A stretch of DNA of 64,000 bases from Rhodobacter sp. SY28-1. Its GTDB lineage: Bacteria > Pseudomonadota > Alphaproteobacteria > Rhodobacterales > Rhodobacteraceae. The notes beneath the pieces are model-generated. The model was not told the DNA's origin, did not search any database, and saw only the letters and a list, made by a program, of their open reading frames with translations. The stretch covers positions 62,001 to 126,000 of the forward strand of contig NZ_STGH01000003.1 of the NCBI RefSeq assembly GCF_005222785.1, given 5' to 3'. How positions within the stretch are numbered: the first letter of the stretch is position 1; each line of letters opens with the position of its first letter. Shown here piece after piece: positions 35,282-44,790 of this stretch. The position numbers were made by a program, and so were the translations under genes.

Positions 35282-35761
35282 ACCTGTCCGTCAGGTCACT
35301 CACAACATCGCACCCGCAGACGACAGGCACGGATGCGCCATGTTCGCTGCGTTCGCTTTCACAAAGATAAACTCGCTGCGGCCTCAACTCCGCAACGACA
35401 ACATATCGTTAACATATTCTAGGCATGGTGCTTGATCTGACGCAAACGATTGCAACTTCAGGGGAAAGTTCCAGGGGAGGGGGCGGGAAGCCCGCACCCC
35501 GGCCCGACCGGTGGATGGTCTGCGACCGGTTTGATTAAATATATGAATTAACAGCGATATTTTCCATGGAACTGGCGTTGCGGAAAAATCTTTGCATTTT
35601 GCACAGTGTGACAATTTAAGCAGCAATCCCAGAGGGATGCGCCATGATCTTGCCAAAATCCTACCGGACTTACGACCCCGGCGGGCATTTCCTGTGCGTT
35701 GGGCAACCTGCAATTGCGCGCCCTGCGCAAGTCCCGATGTTTCCCGCTGATTCGCGGCCCC
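35282..35761. other. gap without a gene
   Basis: No coding frame here has support. The part 35530-35660 is AT-rich. AACATAT is repeated at 35400-35417 upstream of the kinase. ACCGGT occurs twice at about 35508-35530, giving a weak hairpin. I see nothing else. Confidence 0.5.
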
Positions 35762-37321
35762 TCAGCCCGGCGTCCAGGCTTCGGCATCCTGACCCGGCCG
35801 CAGGATGTAGAACCCACCGGCGGGCAAGGTCATCCAGCTGCCTTCCGCGCCGCCCGGCCAGATCACCCGCATCTCGGCCGCCGTGGCCGCGCCCAGGCCG
35901 AAATGCAGCCACCCGACCGAGCCCGAGACGTGACCGCCGCCCGAGGCGATCTCGTGCCGTTCGACAACCACGCCGCGTTTGATCTCGATCACCGCGCCAA
36001 TGGCATCCCGGTTCGCTTCCGGCTGCGCCAGCCGCACCTGCAGCCAGCCGCCCGTCGCCTCACCCGTCTGACGCCAGACTTCGGCGCTGGTCCAGCGGTT
36101 CACCACCACAAGGTCCAGAAGGCCGTCCAGGTTCAGGTCCACGACCTGCGCCCCCCGGGCGATCCTCATGCTGGCCACGCCTGCCCGGTCACCCGCCTCG
36201 ACAAAGGTGCCGTCACCCACGCCAAGCATCAGATTGTTCGGGTCCTGCGCGGCAAAGTCCGGCATCTTCGCCACATTGCCCTTCGCCACGAACAGGTCCA
36301 GCACCCCGTCGTTGTTCACATCCGCAAACTGCGGGTGCCAGGCCGTCGACGGGTTGATGTCGCCCCCGGTATAGGGCTTGTGCGCCGTGATGCCCGACTT
36401 GAAGGCGATATCGGCATAATCCGGCTTGCCCGAAGCCGCGTCCTTCAGGACCTGCAACTTGTTGTCGGCCATCGAGGTCAGGTAATAGTCCGGATAGCCG
36501 TCCAGGTTCACATCCGCCGCGGCGATCCCCATCCCCCAGATGCGCAGGCGTTTCCAGCCGTCCTCTTTCTCGGTATACAGCCGCGGTGCCGCGCCCGGAT
36601 CCAGGTGCCACATCTGCTCCTGCCCGGCCTTGTAGTATTCCCGGTCGTTCGAGACGCGCAGCGACGGGTTGCCTGACCGGTTCCAGTCGGTGAACAGCAT
36701 CGACAACGCGCAGAACGATGGCGTCAGCGGGATTGGCGCGCCGAATTTGTTGCCCTCGGGCCGATGCAGCCAGTTGTCGGTGCACGACCCCCAGGGAAAC
36801 GCCTCTTCCTTGCGGTCGATGTAGTTGCCGATGGCAAGCGTGGGCCAGGTCTGACCCTTTTCCCAGATCGCGGCAAAGGCGCTGGACCAGGCATCGCCGC
36901 CGTCGAAGCCCCAGGCCTCGTTCGCTTCCTCGAACCTGCACTGCCCAAGCCCGCGCAAAAGCTTGTTCTCGCCCAGACGCAGCACCACGAGATCAAGGAT
37001 GCCGTCGCTGTCGATGTCCAGGGGATAGGCCCCCAGGACTGCGTCCAGCGTCACGGCATCGGTCTTCTCGAACGCCAGCGCGCCACCGACGGGGCTGCGG
37101 TTCAGGTACAGAGCCGACGGGGCCGCGCCGCCCGACAGGAACACCTCGGGCAGACCATCGCCCGAGCAGTCGAAGGTGGCGACGCCCCCGCCGACCATGT
37201 ACTCCCACTCGCCCTCGTAAACGGTGGACAGGCCCGCCGAGGCAGTTTCGTCGGTGAAGGTCGGGATCGTAGGCTCGGCGCAGGCGGGGGCCGCAAGGGC
37301 CAGGAACACCAGCGCGCGCAT
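35762..37321 (-). CDS. CRTAC1-family secreted protein (FG-GAP/VCBS and UnbV domains)
   Basis: The 519-residue protein has a short signal peptide (MRALVFLALAAPACA). Several calcium-binding FG-GAP/VCBS repeats follow (DCSGDGLPEVFL, DIDSDGILDLVVL, DVNLDGYPDYYL, DVNNDGVLDLFV, DLNLDGLLDLVVV), which make up a beta propeller. The C-terminal ASPIC/UnbV-like domain holds NRDAIGAVIEIKRG and MRVIWPGGAEGSWM. Such proteins are periplasmic or exported. It starts on the stop codon of the haloperoxidase-like gene (TGATG), so the two are made together, perhaps as partners. Its substrate or ligand is unknown. Confidence 0.85.
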   Translation of the reverse strand: MRALVFLALAAPACAEPTIPTFTDETASAGLSTVYEGEWEYMVGGGVATFDCSGDGLPEVFLSGGAAPSALYLNRSPVGGALAFEKTDAVTLDAVLGAYPLDIDSDGILDLVVLRLGENKLLRGLGQCRFEEANEAWGFDGGDAWSSAFAAIWEKGQTWPTLAIGNYIDRKEEAFPWGSCTDNWLHRPEGNKFGAPIPLTPSFCALSMLFTDWNRSGNPSLRVSNDREYYKAGQEQMWHLDPGAAPRLYTEKEDGWKRLRIWGMGIAAADVNLDGYPDYYLTSMADNKLQVLKDAASGKPDYADIAFKSGITAHKPYTGGDINPSTAWHPQFADVNNDGVLDLFVAKGNVAKMPDFAAQDPNNLMLGVGDGTFVEAGDRAGVASMRIARGAQVVDLNLDGLLDLVVVNRWTSAEVWRQTGEATGGWLQVRLAQPEANRDAIGAVIEIKRGVVVERHEIASGGGHVSGSVGWLHFGLGAATAAEMRVIWPGGAEGSWMTLPAGGFYILRPGQDAEAWTPG

Positions 37322-38640
37322 CAGGCTTCGGTCCTCAGTTGCGCGGCCAAGGCACCGATGGCACGGCCTTGCGTCAGCCCCTGTTCATTGCCGAACCGAT
37401 AGTGGATGCCGCCGTAAAGCCGTGACATCGCGGCCTCTTCCGCCGCCGCCGTGAAGGACGGGAAGCTGCGCACCGGCAGGCCTTCATCTTCGTGCGTGGC
37501 ATCGTCGAAGGCGAAGTCCTCGCCGAACATTGACGTCAGCACGGTCGATGCCGCACCCGACTGGCAGGAATGCCCCGAGGTGTATTCCGGGAAGGGGGGC
37601 GTGATCAGCAAAGGCTCCCAGGCCTTGTCGATGTGCTTCTTGATGTAGGTCACCGGGCGCAGCAGGTTGTATTTGAACTTGGTCGACCAGCAGGAAACGA
37701 AGGCATCCGACTGCGCGCAGCCCAGCTTGGCCAGCGTTGAGGAAATCATCTCGACCGGCAGCGCGTCGCGGTCGGCGATTTGCATGACGATGGAAATCCA
37801 GTGGCCGGCGGGGGTGGGGGTCAGCATCGCATCGTCGGACCAGAACCGCGCGATCAGCTTCTGTTCGTCGGTCAGGGACTTGCCCGTGTCGTAGACTTCC
37901 TTGGCAAAGCCGTAGAAGGCCGAGTCCAGCGCCTCGTCATAATCCGGCGGGGGCGGCGCATCCAGGCTTGCAGTGTCCGGCATCACGAAGGGCCGGTTCT
38001 TCCCCCAATCGGGCAGAAGCGGAGCCTGCTGCATCCGGACCAGACTGGTCGGCACCCAATCCTGAGGCCGGGTACCGGGCGTGTAGTCGCGCGGGAAACC
38101 CATGTTTTCGACCACCGCGCCACCATCGACCCGCGCCCAGGCAAGGATATGCTCCGCCACCGCACGGCCATGGGCGACGCTGCGTTCAACTACATCTGAC
38201 GCAATGTCCTTGCTGGCGGTCTTGCCCATCATCTCGGACATCTTCTGCATCGCCCGCTGGCCCGTGGGCCCGGTGTTTGCGAACAGCTCTTTCACCGCCG
38301 TCTCAAGGGCCGCGTGCAAGACACAAGGCTCGTCGAACTCACCCTCTCCGCGCGCAGGCAGGGGCGTCAGGTCGGTCAACTGCCCGGCCAAGCTGCGCAG
38401 GGCCGGCTTGCCCGTGGCCAGGGCCTCATGCGCCGTGACGCCGATATAGCCGAACCCGCGCGCCGCCACGGGCGGCATGTAGGTGGCGGTATGGCGGACG
38501 AGTTCAAGGATCAGCTTGTGCCAGGTCAGCAGCACCTCGCGCGAGACATCGGCACGCGGGGCGGCAAAGCCGGGACGGAAGGCAAGCGCAACGGGCGCGG
38601 CAAGGGTAAAACCAAGGACCTGACGGCGACGAAATTGCAT
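37321..38640 (-). CDS. vanadium haloperoxidase/PAP2-like phosphatase, Tat-exported
   Basis: The 439-residue protein starts with a twin-arginine signal (MQFRRRQVLGFTLAAPVALAF). The vanadate/phosphate pocket of the vanadium haloperoxidase/PAP2 superfamily is partly visible: KYNLLRPVTYIKKH, PPFPEYTSGHSCQSGA and SRLYGGIHYRFGNEQG with the catalytic His. It could oxidise halides or act as an acid phosphatase; the sequence alone does not decide. The start at 38640 has GGAGGA just upstream. It forms a two-gene operon with the CRTAC1 protein. Confidence 0.82.
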   Translation of the reverse strand: MQFRRRQVLGFTLAAPVALAFRPGFAAPRADVSREVLLTWHKLILELVRHTATYMPPVAARGFGYIGVTAHEALATGKPALRSLAGQLTDLTPLPARGEGEFDEPCVLHAALETAVKELFANTGPTGQRAMQKMSEMMGKTASKDIASDVVERSVAHGRAVAEHILAWARVDGGAVVENMGFPRDYTPGTRPQDWVPTSLVRMQQAPLLPDWGKNRPFVMPDTASLDAPPPPDYDEALDSAFYGFAKEVYDTGKSLTDEQKLIARFWSDDAMLTPTPAGHWISIVMQIADRDALPVEMISSTLAKLGCAQSDAFVSCWSTKFKYNLLRPVTYIKKHIDKAWEPLLITPPFPEYTSGHSCQSGAASTVLTSMFGEDFAFDDATHEDEGLPVRSFPSFTAAAEEAAMSRLYGGIHYRFGNEQGLTQGRAIGALAAQLRTEA

Positions 38641-38707
38641 GGTGTCCTCCAAAAGCGTGCGCGTTTGTGTCACGCGACGGGCCTTGCGACAACACTTTCC
38701 TGACAGG

Positions 38708-40081
38708 TCAGCTGCGGCCCGTCAGCCAGTTTCCGACGGCGGCAAGCTTCGATGGACCGGCCCCCGGACGATCCTCGCGCCGGTCGGCGGCATTCAACAG
38801 CGCGTACATGCCGTGCACACCCAGCCAGCGGATCGGCTCCGGCTCCCAGGCGCGCACCTTGCGGTTGACCCAGGGGAGATGCGCCAGTTCGGTGTCGCGC
38901 CCAAGTGCCAGGTCCGCCAGTGTCCGTCCGGCCAGGTTCGAGGTGGAAACGCCGACCCCCACATATCCACCGGCCCAGCCGATCCCCGTCACGGGGTCCA
39001 GCCCCACCGTTGCGCACCAGTCGCGCGGCACTCCCAGGACGCCGCACCAGGCATGGTCGATCTTCGCCCCCGCCGCCGCGGGAAAATGCCGGTGCAGGAT
39101 CGCCGTCAGCCGTCGGATCGTCTCGGCATCCGGCGCGCCGTTGGTGTCGAGGCTTGAGCCATACCGATACGGCACTCCCCGGGCACCCACCGTGATCCGC
39201 CCCTCGCGGGTGCGCTGGCAATAGCAATAGGCATTGGCGAAATCTCCCACGATTTCATGACCCTGCCAGCCGATCTTCTCCCAGATTTCTGGCGGCAGGG
39301 GCTCGGTCGCGATCTGGGCCGAGTTCATCGGCAACCACTCGCGCTTCCGCCCTGGCAGCCCCGCCGTGAACCCCTCCGTGCAGCGCAGGATAACCGGGGC
39401 CTCAACCTTCCCGTGGTCGGTCGTCACCACGCCCGGCTCATAGCCCATGACCGTCGTCCCTTCGACGATCCGGACACCCGCCCGCTCCACCGCCTTCGCC
39501 AGCCCCCGCACCAGCTTGGCCGGCTGGACCCGCGCCACGTTCGTCACCACCATGGCCCCCAGCGCGCCGGGGATGCGGATGCGGTCCTGAAGGTCCCGGG
39601 CGTTCATCTCGTAGACCCGCCCGTCTTCGCCCCAGTGCCGCCGATGCGCTACCTCGGCCTTCATCCGGCCCAGCTGGGCAGGCTTCGTCGCCACCATCAG
39701 TTCATCGGTCCGCTGGATGTCCGCCGCGATGCCTTCGGCCTCGGCCACGCGGATCACCTCGTCCACCGTGCCGTTCATTGCCTCGACCATCGACCGCACC
39801 GCGTGCTCCGACGAAGTTTCCAGATACCGCTGGTGGTTCCAGGCGAACCCACCCGTCAGCCAGCCCCCGTTCCGGCCCGAGGCCCCGAAGCCGGCGAACT
39901 CCTTCTCGATCACCAGCACATCCAGCGCCGGGTTCGCCTGCTTCAGATACCAGGCCGTCCAGAGACCAGTGTACCCCGCCCCGATGATCGCCACATCCGC
40001 CGTCGTGTCGCCCGCAAGGGCCGCACGCCGGTAGGGCAGCCCGATGTCGGCATACCAGAACGAGACGTCACCGATCCGCAT
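38708..40081 (-). CDS. FAD-dependent oxidoreductase (DAO/PuuB-like)
   Basis: The 457-residue protein has the N-terminal FAD-binding DVAIIGAGYTGLWTAWYLKQ (residues 30-50), a GFGASGRNGGWLTGGFAW segment, and a C-terminal DAO-fold end (GIGWAGGYVGVGVSTSNLAG). The opening SFWYADIG and the GRNGG motif are typical of the gamma-glutamylputrescine oxidase/OrdL branch of amine oxidoreductases. The start at 40081 is chosen for its AGGGGGA site. It is divergent from the dimethylformamidase-like gene with 115 bases between them, hinting at a shared promoter and a common amine pathway. The substrate is unknown. Confidence 0.85.
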   Translation of the reverse strand: MRIGDVSFWYADIGLPYRRAALAGDTTADVAIIGAGYTGLWTAWYLKQANPALDVLVIEKEFAGFGASGRNGGWLTGGFAWNHQRYLETSSEHAVRSMVEAMNGTVDEVIRVAEAEGIAADIQRTDELMVATKPAQLGRMKAEVAHRRHWGEDGRVYEMNARDLQDRIRIPGALGAMVVTNVARVQPAKLVRGLAKAVERAGVRIVEGTTVMGYEPGVVTTDHGKVEAPVILRCTEGFTAGLPGRKREWLPMNSAQIATEPLPPEIWEKIGWQGHEIVGDFANAYCYCQRTREGRITVGARGVPYRYGSSLDTNGAPDAETIRRLTAILHRHFPAAAGAKIDHAWCGVLGVPRDWCATVGLDPVTGIGWAGGYVGVGVSTSNLAGRTLADLALGRDTELAHLPWVNRKVRAWEPEPIRWLGVHGMYALLNAADRREDRPGAGPSKLAAVGNWLTGRS

Positions 40082-40196
40082 GGTTCCCCCTGTTTTCCGG
40101 CCAAGGGGCCACAGGCGGGGCCGCAATTCAAGGCCGAAAGCCAGTTGCCATTGCCGCTTCCCGCGTCGATGCTGCCCGAAAACCACGGGGGAACAG

Positions 40197-41780
40197 ATGC
40201 AGGGCTTCTTCGTCGCCGGACTTTATGACGACGGCGACCCGGTCACCGGGCATTACTATGAGATCGCCTCGAACGACCCGACGCGCCCCCAGGTCTGGGG
40301 CTACACCGCCGCAATCAGCCACCGCCCGGGCGAAACCCTCCGCATCCTCGCCATGTCTTCGGCACCCCAGGCCCGCCTGACCATCGCCCGCGACGGCCTG
40401 ACACCCTTCACCGTCCTCGACACCACCATTCCCACCTCCTTCGCCCCCACCCCGGCCGACTGCTCGGTCCGGGGCTGCGGCTGGCCCGAGGTCTTCCGGC
40501 ACGACATCCCGACCCACTGGCCCAGCGGCGTCTACACCGTCACTCTGGAAATCGAGGGCCATTCCTCCCAAGGCATGTTCGTCCTGAAACCCTCCCAACT
40601 GACCGCGAAGTTGGCCCTCATCCTCGCCACCGGCACCTGGTGCGCCTACAACGACTGGGGCGGGTCGAACCATTACCAGGGTCTCACCGGCCCCAGCGGA
40701 GGCGACTTCGCCGCCGAAGTCAGCCTCCACCGCCCGTGGGCCACTGGCTTCGTCCGCTGGCCCGACGACGCCCCCCGTATCCCGCATGCCTCGCCGCTTC
40801 TGTCCCGCCCTCGTTACCCCCACATGGAATATGCCCGCGCCAAGGGCATCTCGAAGAAATACGCCTCCTCCGGGTGGGCCGCCTTCGAACGCCCCTTTGC
40901 GCTCTGGGCTGAGGAGCAGGGCATCGCCCTTGACTACTTCACCCAGCATGACCTCCACGCTGATCCGAGCCTCCTCAAGGGCTACAAGCGCGCGGTGATC
41001 GTCGGCCACGACGAATACTGGACCTGGGAGATGCGCGACCACCTCGACGCCTGGATCGACCAGGGCGGCCAGCTCGCCCGCTTCGGCGGAAATTTCTTCT
41101 GGCAGACCCGGCTGTCCGCGGACCTCCTCACCCAGACCTGCCACAAGTCCCGGGCCGAGGCCGAGGACCCCCTCGCCGCCACCGACCGCATCACCAGCTA
41201 CTGGGACCACCCCCGCGCCCGCCGCCCGGCTGTCGCCTCGATGGGCCTGACCGGCAGCATGGGTGTCTACGCGGGTTGGAGCCGCTGCGCCGCCCACGGT
41301 TCGGGTGGTTTTACCCTCTACCGCCCCGACCACTGGTCGATGGCCGGGACGGGGCTTGGCTACGGCGATGTCCTTGGCGCGCAATCGAAAATATTCGGCT
41401 ATGAGGTCGACGGCATCGACTACGAGCTCCGCAAGGGACTGCCATACCCCGCGCCGGACACCGGCCTTGCGGGCGATCTCACCATCGTCGCCCTCTCGCC
41501 CGCCACCACGCTGGCCCATCATACCGGGCGGCACGACATGGACCATTTCATCGGCACGCTGGACGCCGAAGAGGTGGCACAGACGATCTACGGCGAGGTG
41601 ACCCCCGAAACCCTGGGTCTTGCCAGCCGCGGCAACGGCTGCATGGCCGAATACCGGCGGGGCAGGGGCGCCGTCTTCAACGCGGCCAGTTGCGAATGGG
41701 TCGCGGGCCTGATCGCCCGCGAACGCCCGGTAGAGGTGGTGACGCGGAACATCCTTCTCGGCGACTGGGGGACGGCTTGA
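40197..41780 (+). CDS. N,N-dimethylformamidase large-subunit-like protein
   Basis: The 527-residue protein has an N-terminal beta-sandwich (to about residue 135), then VLKPSQLTAKLALILATGTWCAYNDWGGSNHY, and a large C-terminal domain with LKGYKRAVIVGHDEYWTWEMRDHLDAWI and GGQLARFGGNFFWQTR. This matches the beta subunit of DMF amidohydrolases, where Tyr and Glu residues bind iron. The small alpha subunit is not next to it, so the true substrate may be another amide. GGGGGA lies directly ahead of the ATG. Confidence 0.75.
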   Translation: MQGFFVAGLYDDGDPVTGHYYEIASNDPTRPQVWGYTAAISHRPGETLRILAMSSAPQARLTIARDGLTPFTVLDTTIPTSFAPTPADCSVRGCGWPEVFRHDIPTHWPSGVYTVTLEIEGHSSQGMFVLKPSQLTAKLALILATGTWCAYNDWGGSNHYQGLTGPSGGDFAAEVSLHRPWATGFVRWPDDAPRIPHASPLLSRPRYPHMEYARAKGISKKYASSGWAAFERPFALWAEEQGIALDYFTQHDLHADPSLLKGYKRAVIVGHDEYWTWEMRDHLDAWIDQGGQLARFGGNFFWQTRLSADLLTQTCHKSRAEAEDPLAATDRITSYWDHPRARRPAVASMGLTGSMGVYAGWSRCAAHGSGGFTLYRPDHWSMAGTGLGYGDVLGAQSKIFGYEVDGIDYELRKGLPYPAPDTGLAGDLTIVALSPATTLAHHTGRHDMDHFIGTLDAEEVAQTIYGEVTPETLGLASRGNGCMAEYRRGRGAVFNAASCEWVAGLIARERPVEVVTRNILLGDWGTA

Positions 41781-41825
41781 CCAATCCCCTTTTCGCCGCG
41801 CGCCCTATCGGCTAGGCCTTGCCGC

Positions 41826-42440
41826 ATGTTGAGCCTGTCGAACCTTGCGGTGGCCCGGGGCGGCGTCACAGTCCTGCGTGGCCTGACGCTGTCGGTCGTG
41901 CCCGGCCAAGCGCTGATCCTGCGCGGGCCGAACGGGTCGGGCAAGACCACGCTGCTGCGGACGCTCGCCGGTCTGCAGCCGCCCGCCGAAGGCTCGTTCG
42001 ACCTTGCTCCCGACAGCGTCGCCTATGCGGCCCATGCCGACGGTCTGAAATCGACCCTGTCGGTCACAGAAAACCTGAGCTTCTGGTCACAAATCTACGG
42101 CGGCCCCGCCATCGACCATGCGTTGACCGCCCTGAACCTGACCCAACTGACCCGCCGCCGGGCGGGAGAGCTGTCCGCCGGCCAGAAACGCCGCCTTGGC
42201 CTTGCCCGCCTGCTGGTGACGGGCCGCCCCGTCTGGCTGCTGGATGAACCAACTGTCAGCCTCGACGTCGCCTCCGTCGCCCTTTTCGCTGATATCGTCC
42301 GCGCGCACCTGGCGAAGGGCGGCCTCGCCGTCATCGCCACTCATGTCGACCTCGGCCTGCCCGAGGCCGTGGTCCTCGACCTCGACCCGTACCGCGCAAA
42401 GGTGATCCAGAGCACCGGCTTCGACGAGGCCTTCGCATGA
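41826..42440 (+). CDS. ccmA: haem exporter ATPase CcmA
   Basis: The 204-residue ABC ATPase carries Walker [10 protein letters not shown], signature ELSAGQKRR, Walker [12 protein letters not shown] and an IATHVDL H-loop. CcmA powers release of holo-CcmE from the CcmC complex during cytochrome c maturation on the periplasmic side. It opens the ccmABCDG cluster. Confidence 0.93.
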   Translation: MLSLSNLAVARGGVTVLRGLTLSVVPGQALILRGPNGSGKTTLLRTLAGLQPPAEGSFDLAPDSVAYAAHADGLKSTLSVTENLSFWSQIYGGPAIDHALTALNLTQLTRRRAGELSAGQKRRLGLARLLVTGRPVWLLDEPTVSLDVASVALFADIVRAHLAKGGLAVIATHVDLGLPEAVVLDLDPYRAKVIQSTGFDEAFA

Positions 42441-42513
42441 CGCGTCGCACCCGGACTTGCCGTGGGAGCCTCCGGCGGGAGTATTTCCGACATGGGCAAA
42501 TGAGGGGGCAGGC

Positions 42514-43170
42514 ATGAAGGCCCTCCTCCTCCGCGACCTGCGGCTTGCCTTCCGTTCTGGCGGAGGTTTCGGGCTGGGGCTGGCGTTCTTCTTCCTGCTC
42601 TCCGTCCTCGTCCCGCTTGGGGTCGGTCCCGAAGGCAGCACGCTTGCCCGCATCGCTCCCGGCATCCTCTGGGTCGGCGCGCTCCTCGCCTGCCTTCTCT
42701 CCCTCGACCGCATCTTCGCGCTGGACCATGAGGACGGCTCCCTCGACCTTCTCGCCACCGCGCCGATACCGCTGGAAGCCGTCGTTGCCATCAAGGCTCT
42801 TGCGCACTGGATCGTCACCGGCCTGCCCCTGACCCTGATCGCCCCCGGCCTTGCGATCTTCCTGAACCTGCCGCCCGCAGGCTACCCTTGGCTCGTCCTC
42901 AGCCTCCTCCTCGGCACTCCGGCCCTCTCGATCATCGGAGCCTTCGGCGCGGCCCTCACCGTGGGCCTCCGTCGCGGCGGCCTTCTCCTCAGCCTCCTCG
43001 TCCTGCCGCTTTACGTCCCCACCCTGATCTTCGGGGGCGAAGTCGTCCGCCGCGGGGCCGAGAACATGGCGCTGGCCACCCCCCTGGCACTTCTCGCGGC
43101 GATCAGCCTGGGCGCCGCCGCCCTCCTCCCCTTCGCGGCCGCCAGCGCGATCCGCGTCAATTTGCGCTGA
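42514..43170 (+). CDS. ccmB: haem exporter permease CcmB
   Basis: The 218-residue protein has six hydrophobic segments and the CcmB signature around LDRIFALDHEDGSLDLL and PLYVPTLIFGGEVV. It pairs with CcmA in the inner membrane. The ATG at 42514 is used because a 19-codon upstream extension is hydrophilic and has no site. Confidence 0.93.
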   Translation: MKALLLRDLRLAFRSGGGFGLGLAFFFLLSVLVPLGVGPEGSTLARIAPGILWVGALLACLLSLDRIFALDHEDGSLDLLATAPIPLEAVVAIKALAHWIVTGLPLTLIAPGLAIFLNLPPAGYPWLVLSLLLGTPALSIIGAFGAALTVGLRRGGLLLSLLVLPLYVPTLIFGGEVVRRGAENMALATPLALLAAISLGAAALLPFAAASAIRVNLR

Positions 43171-43226
43171 GCGACTCGCGCGATGGTGTGTTGAGCGCGA
43201 AAGAAGGACAGGATAGGCAACGGCCC

Positions 43227-43955
43227 ATGTCGATCTGGGAATATGCAAACCCGAAGAAGTTCATGCAGACCTCCGCCTGGGCCTTGCCCTGGGCGGTGGG
43301 GCTGACCGTCATCCTTCTGGTCGTCGGCTTGATCTGGGGCTTCTTCTTCACGCCCGACGACTACAAGCAGGGCTCGACGGTCAAGATCATCTACCTGCAT
43401 GTGCCGTCGGCGATGATGGCGATCAATGCCTGGGTGATGATGCTGGTCACGTCCCTCATCTGGATCATACGCCGCCACCATGTAAGCGCCCTGGCCGCGA
43501 AGGCCGCCGCGCCCGTGGGCCTGACCTTCACCCTGATCGCCCTGGTCACCGGCGCGCTATGGGGCCAGCCGATGTGGGGCACCTGGTGGGCCTGGGACCC
43601 GCGGCTGACCTCGTTCCTGATCCTGACCCTGTTCTACTTCGGCTACATCGCGCTGTGGGCCGCGATCGAGGACCCGGATACGGCGGCCGACCTCACCTCA
43701 ATCCTCTGCCTTGTCGGATCGGTCTTCGCACTCCTCAGCCGCTACGCGGTGAACTTCTGGAACCAGGGCCTGCACCAGGGGGCATCACTCAGCCTCGACA
43801 AGGAAGAGAATGTCTCGGACGTCTTCTGGGTGCCGCTCCTTGTCTGCATCGCGGGCTTCATCCTTTTGTTCGTGACGATGGTCCTTCTGCGCACCCGGAC
43901 GGAAATCCGGGCGCGGCGGCTGAAAGCGCTGCTGGCGCGGGAGAGGGTGGCGTGA
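43227..43955 (+). CDS. ccmC: haem lyase subunit CcmC
   Basis: The 242-residue protein has six membrane helices and the tryptophan-rich WGTWWAWDPRLTS haem-handling motif. His residues in YLHVPS and NFWNQGLHQGASL are the expected axial ligands. CcmC attaches haem to CcmE. Its stop overlaps ccmD (TGATG). Confidence 0.96.
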   Translation: MSIWEYANPKKFMQTSAWALPWAVGLTVILLVVGLIWGFFFTPDDYKQGSTVKIIYLHVPSAMMAINAWVMMLVTSLIWIIRRHHVSALAAKAAAPVGLTFTLIALVTGALWGQPMWGTWWAWDPRLTSFLILTLFYFGYIALWAAIEDPDTAADLTSILCLVGSVFALLSRYAVNFWNQGLHQGASLSLDKEENVSDVFWVPLLVCIAGFILLFVTMVLLRTRTEIRARRLKALLARERVA

Positions 43956-44113
43956 TGCCGGATCTCGGGAATTACGCCTTCGCGGTGTTGGGGTCATACG
44001 CGGCGACGGCGGTGCTGATCGCGGCGCTGGTGGGGCTGACCCTGTGGCAGTCGGCCCGGATGAAGCGCGCCCTGGCCGAGGTCGAGGCGCGGCAGGGGAA
44101 GTCGGATGGCTAG
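43955..44113 (+). CDS. ccmD: haem exporter accessory protein CcmD
   Basis: The 52-residue protein has one membrane helix (YAATAVLIAALVGLTLWQ) and a basic tail, as in CcmD, which helps release CcmE. It lies between ccmC and ccmG with a one-base overlap on one side and an eight-base overlap on the other. Confidence 0.88.
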   Translation: MPDLGNYAFAVLGSYAATAVLIAALVGLTLWQSARMKRALAEVEARQGKSDG

Positions 44114-44642
44114 ATGGCTGATGGTGCTGCCTCCGGTCCTGTTCGCAGGGCTGGCGGGGCTGTTCTACGCGGGGATGTACCGCGACAATCCGGGGGAACT
44201 GCAGTCGGTTTTCGTCGGGCGTCCCGCTCCGGTGCTGCCGGCGACGACGCTGCCGGGCATCCCGGGCCTGACCGAGGCAGACCTGCGGACGGGTGAAGTC
44301 ACCGTCGTCAACTTCTGGGCCACCTGGTGCCCGCCCTGCCGGGCCGAGCATCCAGTCCTGCTGAAGATGTCGGCGGATGGTGTCCGGGTCGCCGGGGTTA
44401 ACATCATGGATGACGACGCGAAGGCGGTGGAATATCTGGCCGAGGAAGGCAACCCCTTCATCGGCGTCGCGACCGATCCGCAGGGACGGAACCGGGTGGA
44501 ATGGGGGGTCACCGCGCCGCCCGAGACCTTCATCGTCGGCGGCGACGGGACCGTCCTTTTCCGGTTCGTGGGGCCGCTGGTCGGGACGGATTACGAGACG
44601 CGGTTCGTGCCGGAACTGGAAAAGGCTCTGGCGGGCGGCTGA
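44106..44642 (+). CDS. ccmG: thiol-disulfide oxidoreductase CcmG/DsbE
   Basis: The 178-residue protein has an N-terminal anchor and a periplasmic thioredoxin fold with NFWATWCPPCRAEHP and the cis-Pro loop GVTAPPETFIV. It reduces apocytochrome c thiols before haem attachment. The stop codon is followed without a gap by a 74-bp repeated element. The other ccm genes (ccmE, F, H) are not in the window. Confidence 0.93.
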   Translation: MARWLMVLPPVLFAGLAGLFYAGMYRDNPGELQSVFVGRPAPVLPATTLPGIPGLTEADLRTGEVTVVNFWATWCPPCRAEHPVLLKMSADGVRVAGVNIMDDDAKAVEYLAEEGNPFIGVATDPQGRNRVEWGVTAPPETFIVGGDGTVLFRFVGPLVGTDYETRFVPELEKALAGG

Positions 44643-44716
44643 GTGTCCACGGTGGACAAGACCTGAGAACGCTGATTTTTCAACGCGTTGCGCGCGGGCG
44701 TTCATAGTTTCTTAAC
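44643..44716 (+). repeat. 74-bp dispersed element, copy A
   Basis: It begins directly behind the ccmG stop with GTGTCCACGGTGGACA, in which GTCCAC-G-GTGGAC is a palindrome, and ends in TTTCTTAAC. Copy B at 58669-58742 has the same length without gaps, sharing the first 16 bases, TTTTCAA, CGCGGGCGTT and TTTCTTAAC. Both follow a stop codon and face a gene on the other strand, so a terminator or processing role is possible. Confidence 0.75.
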
Positions 44717-44790
44717 CCGGGGTAAAGCGGCTGACCCACCGCCACCAGGGGCGCAATCAGGACCGCGCCGAATGCCCCAACGGAATTGCT

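Noticed and set aside
35644-35982. Plus-strand frame of 112 codons after the gap
   Set aside because: Most of it overlaps the CRTAC1 gene in antisense and is Arg/Pro-rich; no ribosome binding site is present.
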